Made by a program: the position numbers and the translations under genes
Notes under the pieces: model-generated
The model's input: the letters and a program-made list of their open reading frames with translations, nothing else
Databases searched by the model: none
What the model was told of the DNA's origin: nothing
Assembly: GCF_963576675.1 (NCBI RefSeq)
Contig: NC_088913.1
Span: 5,001-69,000, forward strand
Source of the DNA: Euphorbia lathyris
Taxonomy: Eukaryota; Streptophyta; Magnoliopsida; Malpighiales; Euphorbiaceae
DNA: 64,000 bases
Direction: 5' to 3'
Part shown: positions 1-11,690 of the stretch, piece after piece
Layout of the letters: each line of letters opens with the position of its first letter
Position numbering within the stretch: position 1 is the first letter of the stretch

Positions 1-1328
1 AGTCTTTTGGCATTAAACATCAGAAGACTTGTGTCTATACTCCTTAGCAGAATGGAGTGGCTGAAAGGAAACATAGACACTTAACAGAAGTGGCCAGAGC
101 ACTTTTGTTTCAAGCTGAAATGCCAACTTACTTTTGGGGTGAAGCCATCTTACATGCAACAACTTTGATCAATGTTATGCCAACAAAGGTTTTGAATTGG
201 GAGACACCATATCAGAAGTTATATGTTAATGAACCAAACTATGACAAGTTTAAGGTATTTGGTAGTGCTTGTCACATCGCCAATGTCAATCCTCACAAGG
301 ATAAGTTTGAAGTCAGAGCTTACAGATCAGTATATGTTGGAAATTCATTAAATCAGAAGGGTTATAAGGTGTATAATCTTGATTCTAAGAAGTTATGTGT
401 GTCTAGAGACATTATTTTTCATGAAACCCAATTTCCATTCCAAGCTAGTGATTCATTTAATGCTCCCAATTCTGTCTTAACTCCATCTACCTTAGCCTCT
501 TTTTACAATGATCCGATAGAGGAAGTTTTTGTTTCAATTCCCGAACCACAAAAAGAAACAAACAGCCAAAGTCCCCTCCAACTTCAAAACCAAAACAATT
601 CCTCAGAATCTTCATCTGATGCCATAAACACACCTGATAGTGATCAGTCTACCCCTATTCCATCAGTTCCTCCCCCAATCCGACAGTCAAATAGAGTATG
701 TAGACAACCAGCGAAATTCAATGACTTTGTTCTTCAATCAAAAGCTCATCCTCTTAACCAAATGTCTTGTTTAGCCTATTCATCAAATCACAAATCCTTT
801 CTAGCTAATATTACTAAAAGCCAAGAACCTAAAACTTATGCTGAGGCATGTCATGATCCCAAATGGCAGGAGGCCATGAATAAGGAGTTACAAGCACTGG
901 AGTCCAATGAAACTTGGATTCTAACTGATTTACCAGCAGGTAAGAAGCCAATCACTTCAAGATGGCTGTTTAGAATCAAATACAATCAAGATGGCACAGT
1001 TGACAGATACAAGGCCAGACTAGTGGCTAGAGGGTTTACACAGACATATGGAGAAGATTATACTAATTGTTTTTCCCCTGTTACAAAGGTAACTACAGTC
1101 AGAATTTTCATTGCTATTGCAGCAGCTAAAGGGTGGAATATACATCAGGCTGACATTAATAATGCATATTTACATGGTCATGTTGATGAAGATCTTTACC
1201 TAGTACCACCAGAAGGGTATGATAAAGCAAAGCCAGGTCAATGTTGTAAACTGGTGAAATCATTGTATGGTTTGAAGCAGGCTGGGAGACAGTGGAATCT
1301 GGAATTCACTAACAAGCTCCTATTATAG
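1..1328 (+). pseudogene. Ty1/copia pol fragment (integrase C-part to N-part of reverse transcriptase)
   Basis: This is the middle of a copia polyprotein, whose pol makes integrase and reverse transcriptase for retrotransposition. It enters from the left edge inside the integrase core, where the usual TPxQNG..ERKHRH motif is readable; the codon at 45-47 is TAG, a nonsense codon inside that motif. From 57 the frame is open for 423 codons: integrase C-part, a Ser/Pro/Gln-rich linker (about residues 150-210), then the reverse transcriptase start with WQEAMNKELQALE (about residue 268), RYKARLVARGFTQ and SLYGLKQAGRQW. It stops at 1326-1328 before the YVDD catalytic motif, and the following DNA is unrelated AT-rich sequence, so the element is truncated there. 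No LTR is visible on either side. It cannot be autonomous. It is a different copy, and probably a different family, from the reverse-strand element near 25-27 kb. Confidence 0.93.
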
Positions 1329-3331
1329 GTCATAATATTACTTCCTGAAATAGAATATAATGGTGCTTAATATCGCAATGAAATAACATTGTATAATTAT
1401 ATAAAGAAAACGATTAACTTAGAACTCCTTAAATAACAATTTGGTTAGAATTTGGAGATTCAAAGGCCACCATATTCTAACTAACCCAAAAGAGTAAGTT
1501 ATAGCCACGAAATATAACAAATCAAAATTTTAGCAGAAATTAACCATTTGAATATAACAAATCAAAGAGTTAGTAGAAATTAACAATTTGAATATAACAA
1601 ATCAAAGAGTTTGCAGAATTAACATACCAACTAAATAAATTAAGAGAAATAGTAGTTATGCACCCAAAAATCGACTACAAAGAATCAAAAAAGTTGGGAT
1701 ATTTATATGTTATTCTGTAACAATCGCATTAATCCCCTTTATTGTCCTTGAATGTGGGTTTTGATGTTACTTTAGTTATACTGGATGGTTTCAGTATTAA
1801 TTAAGTTGTTATTATCATCAATATCGGAGGTTTCTCTTTTGATAACGGTCTAGAGACCCCTGCATTGATCCTGCATTAATTATTATTAATTCCATATTAA
1901 TTATGCATAAATCCCATTTTTATAGGAAATAATGGTTTGTCATTATTTCTATTAATTTTCTTTTTATTCCCCATTTTAGAATAATTTGAGTTGTCACAAG
2001 CCTCCGAGATATGGTCAAACATTTCGAACATGAATTAAATTTAGAGTTTAAATATATCTATTATGTAAAGAATCTACCAAAATGCATGAAATGATTTCAA
2101 TTTATCAACAAAATTTATTGGAAAAATTCAACATAACATAAAAAATATCAGATCAGTACATTTAAATTTTTTTATTATGTAGAGATCAAATTAATCTTTA
2201 GAAACATAAGGATAGAACTTTGGGTCAATTACATGAATATCATAATTAACTACAAAATTACAACCAAGTCATATCACCAAACTTAATTCTTAATATGTCA
2301 TTATTCATTATATATTGTGATTTTATATCATAATTTAAAAATTCTAGACTCCAATTCATAAATCATAAACCCTAAAAAATATATTCTACAGACTTCTAAT
2401 TTATAAATTCGAATTTCTTAAAATATATTAAAAGTACTGATTTTACTAGTTTGACATAATCCAAAATTATGATTGATATAGTTGTAAATAGTTTCTAAAA
2501 AATGAATTTCTGTGTAATTTTCCCTAGAACTTTTATATTTTCGTACATTAGAAATAAATCTACACTCTTTCAAAACCGACGGCGATAAATTTAAACCTTA
2601 TCCCAAATAATATCGTCATCATATGTGATATATGAAATGAATAATTTTAGGATATTCCGTGAGTAATACATCTAATGAATTAATTAATGTCACATTTGTA
2701 CATATTTTTCGCTGCACTAATTTTTATTGATCGAATGTATTATTCCAAACGTAGTAAAAAAAACCTCTCATATAAAACAGATTTTCTCTAAATCATGCCA
2801 CCAAAACAAGAATTTTCCTTGTTATTAAACCTTGCAGACGATCTATATCGATCATGATATTAATGATCCCTCAATTTAATGACGAGGCGGTTTATCTTGT
2901 ATGAAGAAATTTTGGAAGCAATAAAATAATCAATTGCATGGACTAATTTATTTGTCCACTTTCTATAGTTATTGATGTATCTAAACTCTTTGTCTTTTCA
3001 ATTATAAAAAATCTGTCTAAGTCGCATTGTTTCTCTTCATAATACGAAGATTCTTTATCCTTTAACTCAGCAGGGCAAAATCGATTGCTATCGACAAGAT
3101 TGTTTCATGGACTTCCATCTACTATCAGATTGAATCATCCAAAACATTAAATCAATTGCTCTAATTTATCTTCCATTACATCTTCGACATTTTCTAAGTA
3201 TATCAAACTCCCAATCTGGTTTGTTTGTTTCCACCAACACATCACTTTGTTTCTGTTGACTTCTAGCTTCTCAATGGACACTATATTCTTCGGTCTAATA
3301 TCCAACCGGTGAAGAGAAACTTTTCCCCCTC
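1329..3331. other. AT-rich intergenic stretch, no gene seen
   Basis: About 2 kb of AT-rich DNA without an ORF or a recognisable protein fragment on either strand. The only structure I see is the 40-bp tandem repeat at 1510-1625. The copia fragment ends abruptly on its left, and the segmental duplication starts on its right. Confidence 0.6.
1510..1625. repeat. 40-bp tandem repeat, about three copies
   Basis: Three consecutive degenerate units of about 40 bp each carry AATATAACAAATCAAA followed by AGAAATTAAC. The third unit is slightly shortened. No coding potential. Confidence 0.8.
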
Positions 3332-3894
3332 CTATGGATATCGATAAATATCTACAAATATCTACAGATATCTATAAATATCTACAAATATCTACATATA
3401 TCGACACTGTCGGGGAAAAATCTGAAACTGATATTCCAACCAAAATGCATTTTCAGATAAAATGTCATTGTTTTTGGGGTTCGTACGACCAGGAAAAACA
3501 TGAAAAGGGAAGAGAAACAATATATATTGGGACGAGATTGCCGGAAAAAGGGTCGCCTTCTTCCTCTTCTGTTCGTCGTTCGCCTTCTTCTCCTCCTCTT
3601 CCTATCGCTGCCATTCGCGTCTCCTTCTTTCTCCTCGTCGTTCGCTTCTCCTCCTCTTCCTATCGCAGCCTTTCGCTTCTCCACCTCTTTGAGTGTGTCG
3701 CCGTCGCTTCTCGTTCTTCCTCATCTTCCTAACGCATCATTTGATACGTTAGAGAGATAAAGTTCTGTTTAGAAAGAAGATGAGGGCAAAGATGAAAGTT
3801 GTATGTTGAAATATGTTAGTTTTGTAAAAAAAATTGAAAGAGGATAGAAATGTAAACTAACCCCTTAAAATGGGCTAGTTTAGTAATTCTCCCT
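3332..3894 (+). mobile_element. Right arm of a foldback transposon (half element)
   Basis: The stretch matches the right half of the complete foldback element at 56353-57655: the last few internal GATATC-type repeats, then the right arm ending in CTAGTTTAGTAATTCTCCCT. The left arm is missing and 3331 leads into unrelated DNA. The arm is purine/pyrimidine asymmetric, which creates long Arg/Ser-rich ORFs on both strands that are unlikely to be genes. Confidence 0.85.
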
Positions 3895-3999
3895 TATATA
3901 TTATAGTATGTCTTTCTAATTATGCTAAATAAAATATTTCAAGCAAAGTATATTTTTTGATTAATAAATTGGGAACAATTCATAGTATTTTATGTTTTA

Positions 4000-5201
4000 A
4001 TTATATACATATGTATGTATATATATGCTATGAGTTTGGTGTTGGATCATGCCTTTGATGACGGGTATTCCATAGTGTTGTGATGATGATGACGGATATT
4101 GGCTCTGCGTATGCGTATGAAAGAATTGATTGATGAGATGTGAAATACCGGGATCCCACCCACTTGTTGAGTTATGAGATACGTGAAATATGTAGATTTC
4201 ATGTGGATGGTTTATGGTTGCTTCTGGGGGCTGGTTTCTCATCCTTACATAGTTCACCCCTTGAAGTTGATGTTTAGGATACGTATTTTGGTGTATGATG
4301 ATATTTTGAGATGATAGTGTTTTGATATGATATTTTTTTTTATGACATAAATGATTCAGAAAACGAGACGTCTTAGAAAAGTTGTTTTGAATCGTTTTTA
4401 CAAACTTTATTTATCCAGCTATGATCTTTAACATGTACATATTATGCACGAAAAACCTGTATTATTCCCCTTTGTTATATATTTATCCATTCAGTGAGTA
4501 TGTGTTATACTCACCCCTCTTATTTAAACATTTCAGATAAGCTGATAAGAGGTAGCTAGATCATAGCAGATGGCTGTTTTTGGATCTTCAGTAAGTCATA
4601 GATGAGGTTAGACCAACTTAGATTACTCTCTTGTTGAGGATTACCTCAAATTTTGTGTTTGTACTTATTAACATGAAATAATAGTTGTATTGTTATTAGT
4701 GGGAGATGGTATTCTAGACATAAGACTATATTGGATTGTTGTTGAATAGGATGGTATATGCTTACTTTGTTTTTTACAAAGTAAACCTTACTTTGTGTGT
4801 TTTCACCATTGGGTAATCCAATGGTGAAAACACACAAAGTAATGGTACTTTGTCAAAAACAAAGTGACTATAGAAGGCACATGCTTACTTTGTTTTTTAC
4901 AAAGTAAACCTTACTTTGTGTGTTTTCACCATTGGATTGATTTTATACTCCATCATCCAATGGTGAAAACACACCAAGTAATGGTACTTTGTCAAAAACA
5001 AAATGACTATAGAAGGCACCTATATATATATATACAAAGTAAGGTTTACTTTGTAAAAAACAAAGTAAGCATAGCCTTTACCATATGTATGGATAGCTTG
5101 ATGACCTTTTTTTATAGGTATAAAAAAAATTGGGTTATTCATAAATGCTGCCGGATTTTAGGTTGATTTTGTGTAGTAAATTTTAGAGTTCGGGCGTGAC
5201 A
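4000..5201 (-). mobile_element. Solo-LTR-like sequence with nested hairpin MITEs (copy A)
   Basis: On the reverse strand this begins TGTCACGCCCGAACTCT, the start typical of many plant Gypsy-type LTRs. No pol sequence or second LTR is next to it. Hairpin MITEs at 4752-5082 sit inside it. The far end is uncertain. An 86-codon ORF at 3997-4257 is conserved in both duplicates but looks like LTR sequence, not a gene. Confidence 0.4.
4752..5082. mobile_element. Tandem palindromic MITEs, ACTTTGT family (copy A)
   Basis: Two back-to-back hairpins share the arm TTACTTTGTGTGTTTTCACC and its reverse complement, separated by short loops, with a third partial arm at 5035-5082. The ends carry CTTACTTTGTTTTTTACAAAG. 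Each hairpin would fold into a nearly perfect stem of about 60 bp. No coding capacity. Confidence 0.8.
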
Positions 5202-5721
5202 TGTCACGTAATCAACACCTATGGGAAAATGATCCGTAAACGTCAAAGTGACTTTATTGGGACAAAAATAAACTTAAGTGATTTTATTGAGACAAATTAA
5301 ACTTTTATGACCTTTTATGGACATTGTTCGAACTTTTATGACCACCAGAGCTAGTTACCCCAGTTTTCGAGAAAAATCATTAAAATACTACACATTCCAA
5401 GTAAATCCATACTGAAATCTAATATCCCGAGCCCTAATTTTACCATCTTCTCCTGATCGGCTCAACCCTAGAACAATTGATGATTTATATATATATTAAG
5501 AAATTATTATAAATGCATTGATATCATTTAGGTCTAAAAAGGTCAAAATAATGAAATTTCTAGCTTAGGATTTTGTAATCATTGATTGGAATATATTTTA
5601 AATTTTTATATAAAATTTTCTTTGTATTACAAAAGAGCTTATATCTTATTTCACATAACACCCATATATTATCAGAACGGAATCGGTTGCTCTCGATACA
5701 CCTTTAAACAAGAATAGAATA

Positions 5722-5872
5722 GGTGCCTTCTATGGTTACTTTGTTTTTTAAAAAGTACCATTACTTTGGTGTGTTTTCACCATTGGATGATGGATTAGAA
5801 AATTAATCCAATGGTGAAAACACACAAAGTAACGCTTACTTTGTTAAAAACAAAGTAAACATAGCCTTTACC
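5722..5872. mobile_element. Palindromic MITE, ACTTTGT family (copy A)
   Basis: A single ~150-bp hairpin of the same family as 4752-5082. Arms of about 60 bp contain TGTGTTTTCACCATTGGAT and its complement around an AT-rich loop. Confidence 0.8.
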
Positions 5873-5929
5873 GAATAGAACATTAGGATATTATTATATC
5901 ATTCAACAAATACAAATGCCAAGAAAGTC

Positions 5930-6340
5930 AATAAATGCATCATATTTTTAATAAACCACTTAATTGCTTAAATTAAAATGTTAAGCACTTATTTAATTTA
6001 AGTGTGTTTCATAACGGTTGTTTCTCCACCACTTAAATTAGTTAATTAAGTCAAAATATTTAACTTAACATTTTAAGTTAAACATTATCAACTAATATTT
6101 TTATATAAATTAAATCATTCAATATTTTCAACACTTAAAATATTCAGCACTTAAAATTCAGTACTTATTTTATTAGCACTTAATTTTCAGTTTTATGAAA
6201 CAGCAACTTAATGTATGAAATCCTCAAAACTTGAGACACTTAAACTCTAATCTGAAAAAATTGAAGTAACAAAACATAAACTCAGCATTCTCACTTAGCA
6301 TAATAAATTAAGTTTCTCATGGAACTATTTAAGTTTTGAG
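5930..6340. repeat. AT-rich MITE-like repeat rich in ACTTAA motifs (copy A)
   Basis: This stretch repeats the words CACTTAA, TTAAGT and AACTTAA in both orientations, and a related block lies at 12070-12490. It resembles an old hAT-type MITE, but clear ends and a target duplication are not visible. Copy B is at about 59685-60100. Confidence 0.4.
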
Positions 6341-6639
6341 GAAACTATACCTCCAAGATCACGTTTACATTTAATTTTACAATTAATGTAGTTATTTTTA
6401 GTTTTTGTCAATAATACATATACTTTTAATAATATTATCATAAAATCATATTTCATTCTCTCTTTTGTCAATTTCAAGTTATGGCAATGAATTAATTTTA
6501 AATAATTAACTGTTTCCTAAATTCTCGTTCTCACTTTTTTTTTCTCTTCTCCCAGCCAGGTTGCCACCTCAGACCAACAAACCCAGTGCCATAAATAAAA
6601 AAAAAGAGTTAGTACAGCAGGAAGAAAAATTAACATTAT

Positions 6640-6762
6640 AAATATCATCTAAAATAAACGAATGACAGAATGTTGGGGACGTCATCCACCACCTAATGCC
6701 GGTTGTGGAAACTCCGAAACGAGCAAGAGCTTTTGCAGCCCGATTTCTATCTGGTTTTAAAT
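6640..6762 (-). pseudogene. RNase H-like (LINE-associated) C-terminal fragment, copy A
   Basis: A short reverse-strand stretch reads ...RNRAAKALARFG...GIRWW...PTFCHSFILDD. This follows the C-terminal pattern of the plant RNase H-like domain linked to LINEs (xREANxxADxLAKxG, then W..PP..). Only about 40 residues resemble it, and the ORF around them (6569-6889) is otherwise low-complexity and hydrophobic. The family call is an inference from pattern. The same fragment is in copy B. Confidence 0.35.
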
Positions 6763-7763
6763 ATGAATCCGAAAAATGTATTGTAAACATAAACAATAGA
6801 AAAAAAACTGTAATCATCAAGGCATTTTGAGGATGTCTAGAGATAATACTTTGGTAATATTTAATAATTTCTACAAGATACATAATCAAGTTTCTTGTAA
6901 ATTAACAATTAATTAACTTTCCATGAAAATGAATTTCATATTTTCTTGATTACAAGAACTTCATCTCATGTAATAAAAGTCCTCATCAGATACAATTAAC
7001 TTTCAAGAATTTTATCTCCAATCCTGTCTATATTAGTAATAGAATATCTTACTTCCTTGTTAAAGAAATGTTTTCCTTTCCTTTCAAATGTGAGAGTATA
7101 AGTGTAGGTTTCACATAATAAAAATTAATCTCACCAATGTGAGATACATGTATTTATTTAGATACATGTAACTATCCCTTAATATTTTTCTTGTAGAATT
7201 ATTACTGGCTTTTATTGGGTTTCCTTAACAGACTTCATTTTCATTTTGGTCAAAATGAAAGTTTCATTCTAGATAAATAGAATTCAATTAATTGACATTT
7301 ATGTTACTATTTATGAATAGACACAACTGTTCATGAAAGGAAGTGTCTGTTTTGTTTTGGTATTAATGAATTCTCGTTTTCCATAATAGTTCATTGCATT
7401 AAAGTTCTTTTTATATCAACATAATTGAGGCCTTTATTGAAAGGCAAAAAGAATCATTAGGCCTCTGATCTTTCATTTTTTGGTTCATTAAGCCCTTGAT
7501 CTTTTATTTGTATCCCTGATCATTTATTTTTAGTTTCATTAAACCCTTTATAACCAAATTAGTAAGTTATAAACGTTTAATTCCGTTGAAATGTTGAGTT
7601 GAGATTGAAACTCTAGGCACTGCATTTTGATGGAGGCAAAATTCAATTTCATTACAAACATCCAATGGTTCTACGACTCCATTTATGTCACATATAAATT
7701 TGAGAGGAGTCACATACATTCTATATTATTAGTCATCTTCCACAGTAGCCTTGGAAAGAAGAA

Positions 7764-9113
7764 ATGAGAACCAGAAGGGTGAAGAAGTTGGAAGAGAAAG
7801 AAGATCGAATTAGTGATTTGCCAAATCACATCATTCAGCATATTCTCTGCTTTTTACCTTCAACCAGAGAAGCTATCAGGACTAGTGTTTTGTCAAAAAG
7901 GTGGAAGACCCAGTGGACTAAAGTAGGTGTTCTCATCTTCATCAATGCAATTGGTATGTCTCATGAAAACTTTCTTGAATTCATTGACAATACCTTAAAA
8001 TTGCACGACTGCTTAAAGATAGAGAAATTCCACCTTCAATATTGTTATGACTATGATAAGAAGGACCCACAATTTGCTTCAGAAAATCTCTTTTGCAACT
8101 ACAAACCACGTGGAGGATTTACATGTAAGTTCAACGACGAAAGACTGTTATATGTTGCCGAAATTCCTTTTCAACAATGCTTCATTGGTTAAATTAAGCA
8201 CTGAAAGTTGTTGGTTTATACCTAATGGAAAGGTAGATTGGCCGCGTCTCACTGTGTTGAATATAGGATGTTGTAAATTAACACATCAGGCCATTGAACA
8301 TATTTTATCTGGCTCTCCGTTACTCAAATCTTGAAGAATTATCTCTCAATGGTGTGGCTATAGATGATCCAGAGTTATTTACTCCATCAATCAAAAATGT
8401 TGTATCTAACAGTTTGTTACTGCGATCATTTAAATTAAACTTCTGTTTTGGGATTGAACAACTGGTTATTGCTTCCAAATCGTTAAAAATATTGGTTTTA
8501 GGAGCAATTGACAATGACGTGGACATAGAAATTTCATGTCCAAGGCTTGAGGAATTCAACCTTGAGGGTGGTTTGAATGTTAAAACACTTAAGTTACTAA
8601 ATTTGCCATCTTCACTTTGTACTACTATTTATTTGTACCATCCTCGGGTGCTAAAAACTTATAAAAGAATGATTGGAGACATTTTGTACCAGCTTAAGCA
8701 TGTGAAGGAGCTAATTGTCGCAACTTGGTTTATTGAGGTAACTTTAGAAATTAGCAATAAGTTTAATTGAGTTTTAATTTTAAATTGATTTAAAAAAAAT
8801 GTTGATTTCCATTTCCACTTTATGTTTATAGGTACTGTCAGCTATGAAGGCTAGAGATCGGTTTTCTCCAGTGTTAAACATTAAATGCTTGACTCTGAAT
8901 TCTCCTTATTTTAAAAAGCACCGTTCTGGAATTGGGTGTCTACTTCGTATTTCACCTCTGCTCGAGAAATTAGTGATCAACATACGGTCGTACTGTCATA
9001 GGGTAATTTCTGGAACCATTTAAATTGAAAATATCAAAATTAGTTCAATACTTTATGGAACTTTTAATTTATGAAGAAAATGGTTTAAGTTGTTTATTTG
9101 TAGAGATTAATAA

Positions 9114-9147
<34 letters not shown>

Positions 9148-9489
9148 TTAGTTTGCGTGTATTATTAATTTCTTTGGTCTAACAATTTCCACTGTTAGGC
9201 GCATGGTAACATTGGAAACTTTTACTGGGATTCAAATGCAACGGTTTTCAATTGTTTGGAATTGCATCTGAAGATTATTAAGATCATTGGCTTTCCAGAG
9301 AAGGATGGGAAACGTGAGCATTTGTTAAATTTTGTTCAATTTCTACTTAACAATTCAAGAGTGCTGGAAAGGATGGTGGTTGTATTGCAAGATAATCAAA
9401 CAACTTCTATGTTGCAAGTATTTAAAATATTGTCAGCCTTGCCAAGATGTTCTCAAAATGCAATTATTGAGGTGCTATGCTCTAAATAA
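7764..9489 (+). pseudogene. F-box/LRR/FBD gene, copy A, broken
   Basis: This is the copy-A counterpart of the intact gene at 61528-63382. F-box/FBD proteins are expected to be substrate receptors of SCF ubiquitin ligases. The three exons align as 7764-8737, 8832-9002 and 9199-9489, with the same GT..AG junctions as copy B. Two lesions break exon 1. An extra base near 8080 (GCTTCAGAAAATC, against GCTTCGAAAATC in copy B) shifts the frame after about residue 105. A 122-bp deletion near 8330 removes an LRR segment and has the short repeat CAAATC at its ends in copy B. Net exon 1 length is 974 against 1095 nt, so the frame is not restored. The F-box is still encoded (residues ~13-55), so a truncated F-box peptide of 142 residues is possible. 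Exons 2 and 3 with the FBD domain are open. Confidence 0.9.
9113..9147. repeat. (TA)n(TG)n microsatellite in intron 2 of copy A
   Basis: Alternating TA followed by TG dinucleotides inside the second F-box intron. It is shorter than its counterpart at 63000-63041 in copy B. Confidence 0.9.
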
Positions 9490-10066
9490 ATAGAAAAGCT
9501 TGTGTAGTTTTGTTCTTTTTTTTACATAGTCTAAATGGGATGATTATGGTTTAATGACCATTTCTAATGTATGTTTTTTTGTTTGGATTTACGGTTTGCA
9601 GATTTCCATGTTAAACATTATTGTATGTCAATTTGTAATATTTGCTAATTGCTACTCCAATAATTGCTTTTTTTGCATATGATTTTGCATTTTGAAGACT
9701 TGATAAAATATGGTACCCCATACAAAAGAAAATCTAGTGCCCTCAGAGCAAGCAACTAGCAGATCCAACTGGAACTCGGGCAAGATCATTTTAAACAAGG
9801 AAAAAAAAACTATACTATGTATGGTTTTAAACTATATATTTCTTGTTGAAATCTAAGTCTAGTTTTAAATTTCGATATTCACTTTCAACCCAAGGAGATA
9901 TGTGCACTGTAATTCAGTTTCTGTTCTCAAAATGTCATTATTGAGTAGCTATGTTCTAGAAAATAGAACATTTTGTTTTGTAGTTTCTGCATATAGAATA
10001 AATTTGGATGTTCAACTTTTTTTATATATATTTATGGTATAACTAGTCAGAACGAAGTACTGGAGT
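9490..10066. other. 3' flank of F-box copy A, no gene seen
   Basis: The first 340 bp are shared with copy B, which shows that the duplication includes the 3' flank. After 9828 the sequence is unique AT-rich DNA with no ORF or protein similarity that I can recognise. Confidence 0.6.
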
Positions 10067-10672
10067 AAGGGCTTGTTTGGATGAGGATTAATTAAAGTAA
10101 GGTAGGTTAAGCTAAGGTAAGTGAGGTTTATAAAATAACTTGTTGTGTTTGGATGGAAGATAAGGTAAGTGATGGTTAAATAATGTAATTGTGTTTGATT
10201 TGAAAGTAAAGTAAGGTAAGGTTATATACCAAATTACTTTTATATCCTTACTCTTTTAAACTAGGTAAAAACTACCAAAATAGGCTTATTGTTTTGGGGG
10301 AAGCATCAATTTAGGCTTAACGTGCAAAATATCACCAATATAGGTTTAACGTTCAAAAAAAATGTATCAATTTAGGCATCGATAACGGATTGGACATGTC
10401 ACTCCAATTACTCCGTTACAACTGAAGAAAAAGGACAGCAAAAACAAAAAGAAGAAAAATTTCACATACAACAAACATAATTAGCTTTCCTAAGAATGAA
10501 ATATAAAAGAAATGAGGGTAATTTTGTAAAGGAAAATATTTAACCATGCTTCACCCCCAAATTGGGGTGTAAAGAAAACAAGGGAATATTTACCCTCACA
10601 TACCCTCACTTACCTTACTCTTCAATTTACCCTCAAAACAAATAAGGTAATTTCAATACACTTACTTTGGTT
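10067..10672. mobile_element. MITE-like inverted repeat with GTAAGGTAAG motifs and a nested repeat
   Basis: The left part starts GGGCTTGTTTGGATGAGG and repeats AAGTAAGGTAAG. The right part (10590-10672) carries the complement as CTTACCTTACTC and CAAAACAAATAAGGTAA. The two arms flank a block (10260-10430) related to one arm of the MITE at 40434-40768, which looks nested inside. hAT-type MITEs often begin this way; the superfamily is an inference. Confidence 0.5.
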
Positions 10673-10893
10673 AAATTCCTACATTTTTCTAATAGATAGT
10701 GCTCTACATATACTTCCACTTGCTTTTATCTTTTCAATAGTTTAGGCGAGTTAGATGTCTATTTATTGACAGAAAATGTTAAGTTGAGATTGAAACTCTA
10801 GGCATTGCATTTTGATGGAGGCAAAACTCAATTTAATTACAACCACCCAATCATATTATTAGTCATCTTCCACAGGAGTCTTGGAAAGAATAA

Positions 10894-11460
10894 ATGAAAA
10901 CCAAAAGGGTGAAGAAGTTGGAAGGGAAAGAAGACCGAATTAGTGATTTGCCGGGTTCCATCATTCAGCATATTCTCTCCTTTTTACCTTCAACCATGTC
11001 TCATGAAAACTTCCTTGAATTCATTGACAATACCTTAGTTTTGCATGCGTGCTTAAAAATAGACAAATTCTACCTTCAATATTATTATGATTATGATAAG
11101 AAGGATCCACAATTTGCTTCGAAAATCTCTTATGCAACTAGCAAACATGCTGAGGGTTTACATGTCAGTTCAACTATGAACAAAATTCTTTTTCAACAAT
11201 GAATTAAGCACCTAAAGTTGTTGGTTCATGCGTACTGGAAAGGTAACTTAAAACAGCTAAGTTACTAAATTTTCCATCTTCACTTAAGTAATGTTTATAG
11301 GTAGTATCAGCTGTGAAGGTGAAAGATCGGTTCTCTTTTGTGTTAAACATTAAATGTTTGACTCTGAATTCTTCTCATTTAAAAAGGCACCATTTTGGAA
11401 TTGCATGTGTACTTAGTATTTCACCTCTGCTTGAAAAATTATGCATTGAAAAGTTTTTAA
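10894..11460 (+). pseudogene. F-box/FBD gene, third copy, truncated
   Basis: A further relative of the F-box gene; about 130 bp of its upstream region (from ~10757) also matches the flank of copies A and B. The ATG and first part (MKTKRVKKLEGKEDRISDLP) are recognisable, but 90 bp equal to 7866-7955 are missing in frame. That deletion removes the second half of the F-box, including the SKRWK..W region. The reading frame then ends at 11202 after a larger deletion that removes nearly all LRRs. An exon-2-like piece follows an AG at 11299-11300 and runs to about 11460, where a dispersed repeat takes over, so the FBD exon is missing. It cannot encode a working F-box protein. Confidence 0.88.
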
Positions 11461-11479
11461 CACTTTATGTTTATCTTCT

Positions 11480-11690
11480 CGGTCATGAATCTTGCCATCT
11501 AGACTGCATACTGTGCGTCATGTTATTAGTAACAAATGACAAACATATGTTGGGATGTGGAAAAAATAAAAAAATATAAAGTCTTTTGTACGAATTGGAA
11601 AAAAAAAATCAAAAAACTCACCAAATTTATAAATTTATAAATTTGCTCTTGGCTACTGACGTTAGGGGTAAAATTGCACAATTTTAGACG
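11480..11690 (-). repeat. Partial copy of the dispersed AATTTTACTCC repeat
   Basis: It shares the words CTTCTCGGTCATGAATCTTG and GGGTAAAATTGCACAATTTT with the repeats at 21180-22815, in one orientation. It replaces the 3' end of the third F-box copy. Confidence 0.65.

Larger units (their letters stand above)
3332..9828 (+). repeat. Segmental duplication, copy A
   Basis: This 6.5 kb block is repeated in the same orientation at 57090-63721. The two can be read line against line with only scattered single-base differences, so they are very similar (by eye roughly 98 percent). The left boundary lies inside the GATATC/CTGTAGATAT tandem repeats of a foldback transposon, whose left arm is present only in copy B. 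The right boundary is at the shared TATGGTTTT (end 9828). Copy A is shorter mainly because of a 122-bp deletion in its F-box gene. Both copies share nested MITEs, so those inserted before the duplication. Confidence 0.95.

Noticed and set aside
3334..3760. ORFs of 86-132 codons in the foldback arm, repeated at 57092-57521
   Set aside because: Low-complexity Arg/Ser/Pro products on both strands of a purine/pyrimidine-biased inverted repeat; they are shadows of base composition.
3997..4257. 86-codon ORF conserved in both duplicates (also 57758-58018)
   Set aside because: Conserved only because the whole block is recently duplicated; it lies in LTR-like sequence with a low-complexity product.
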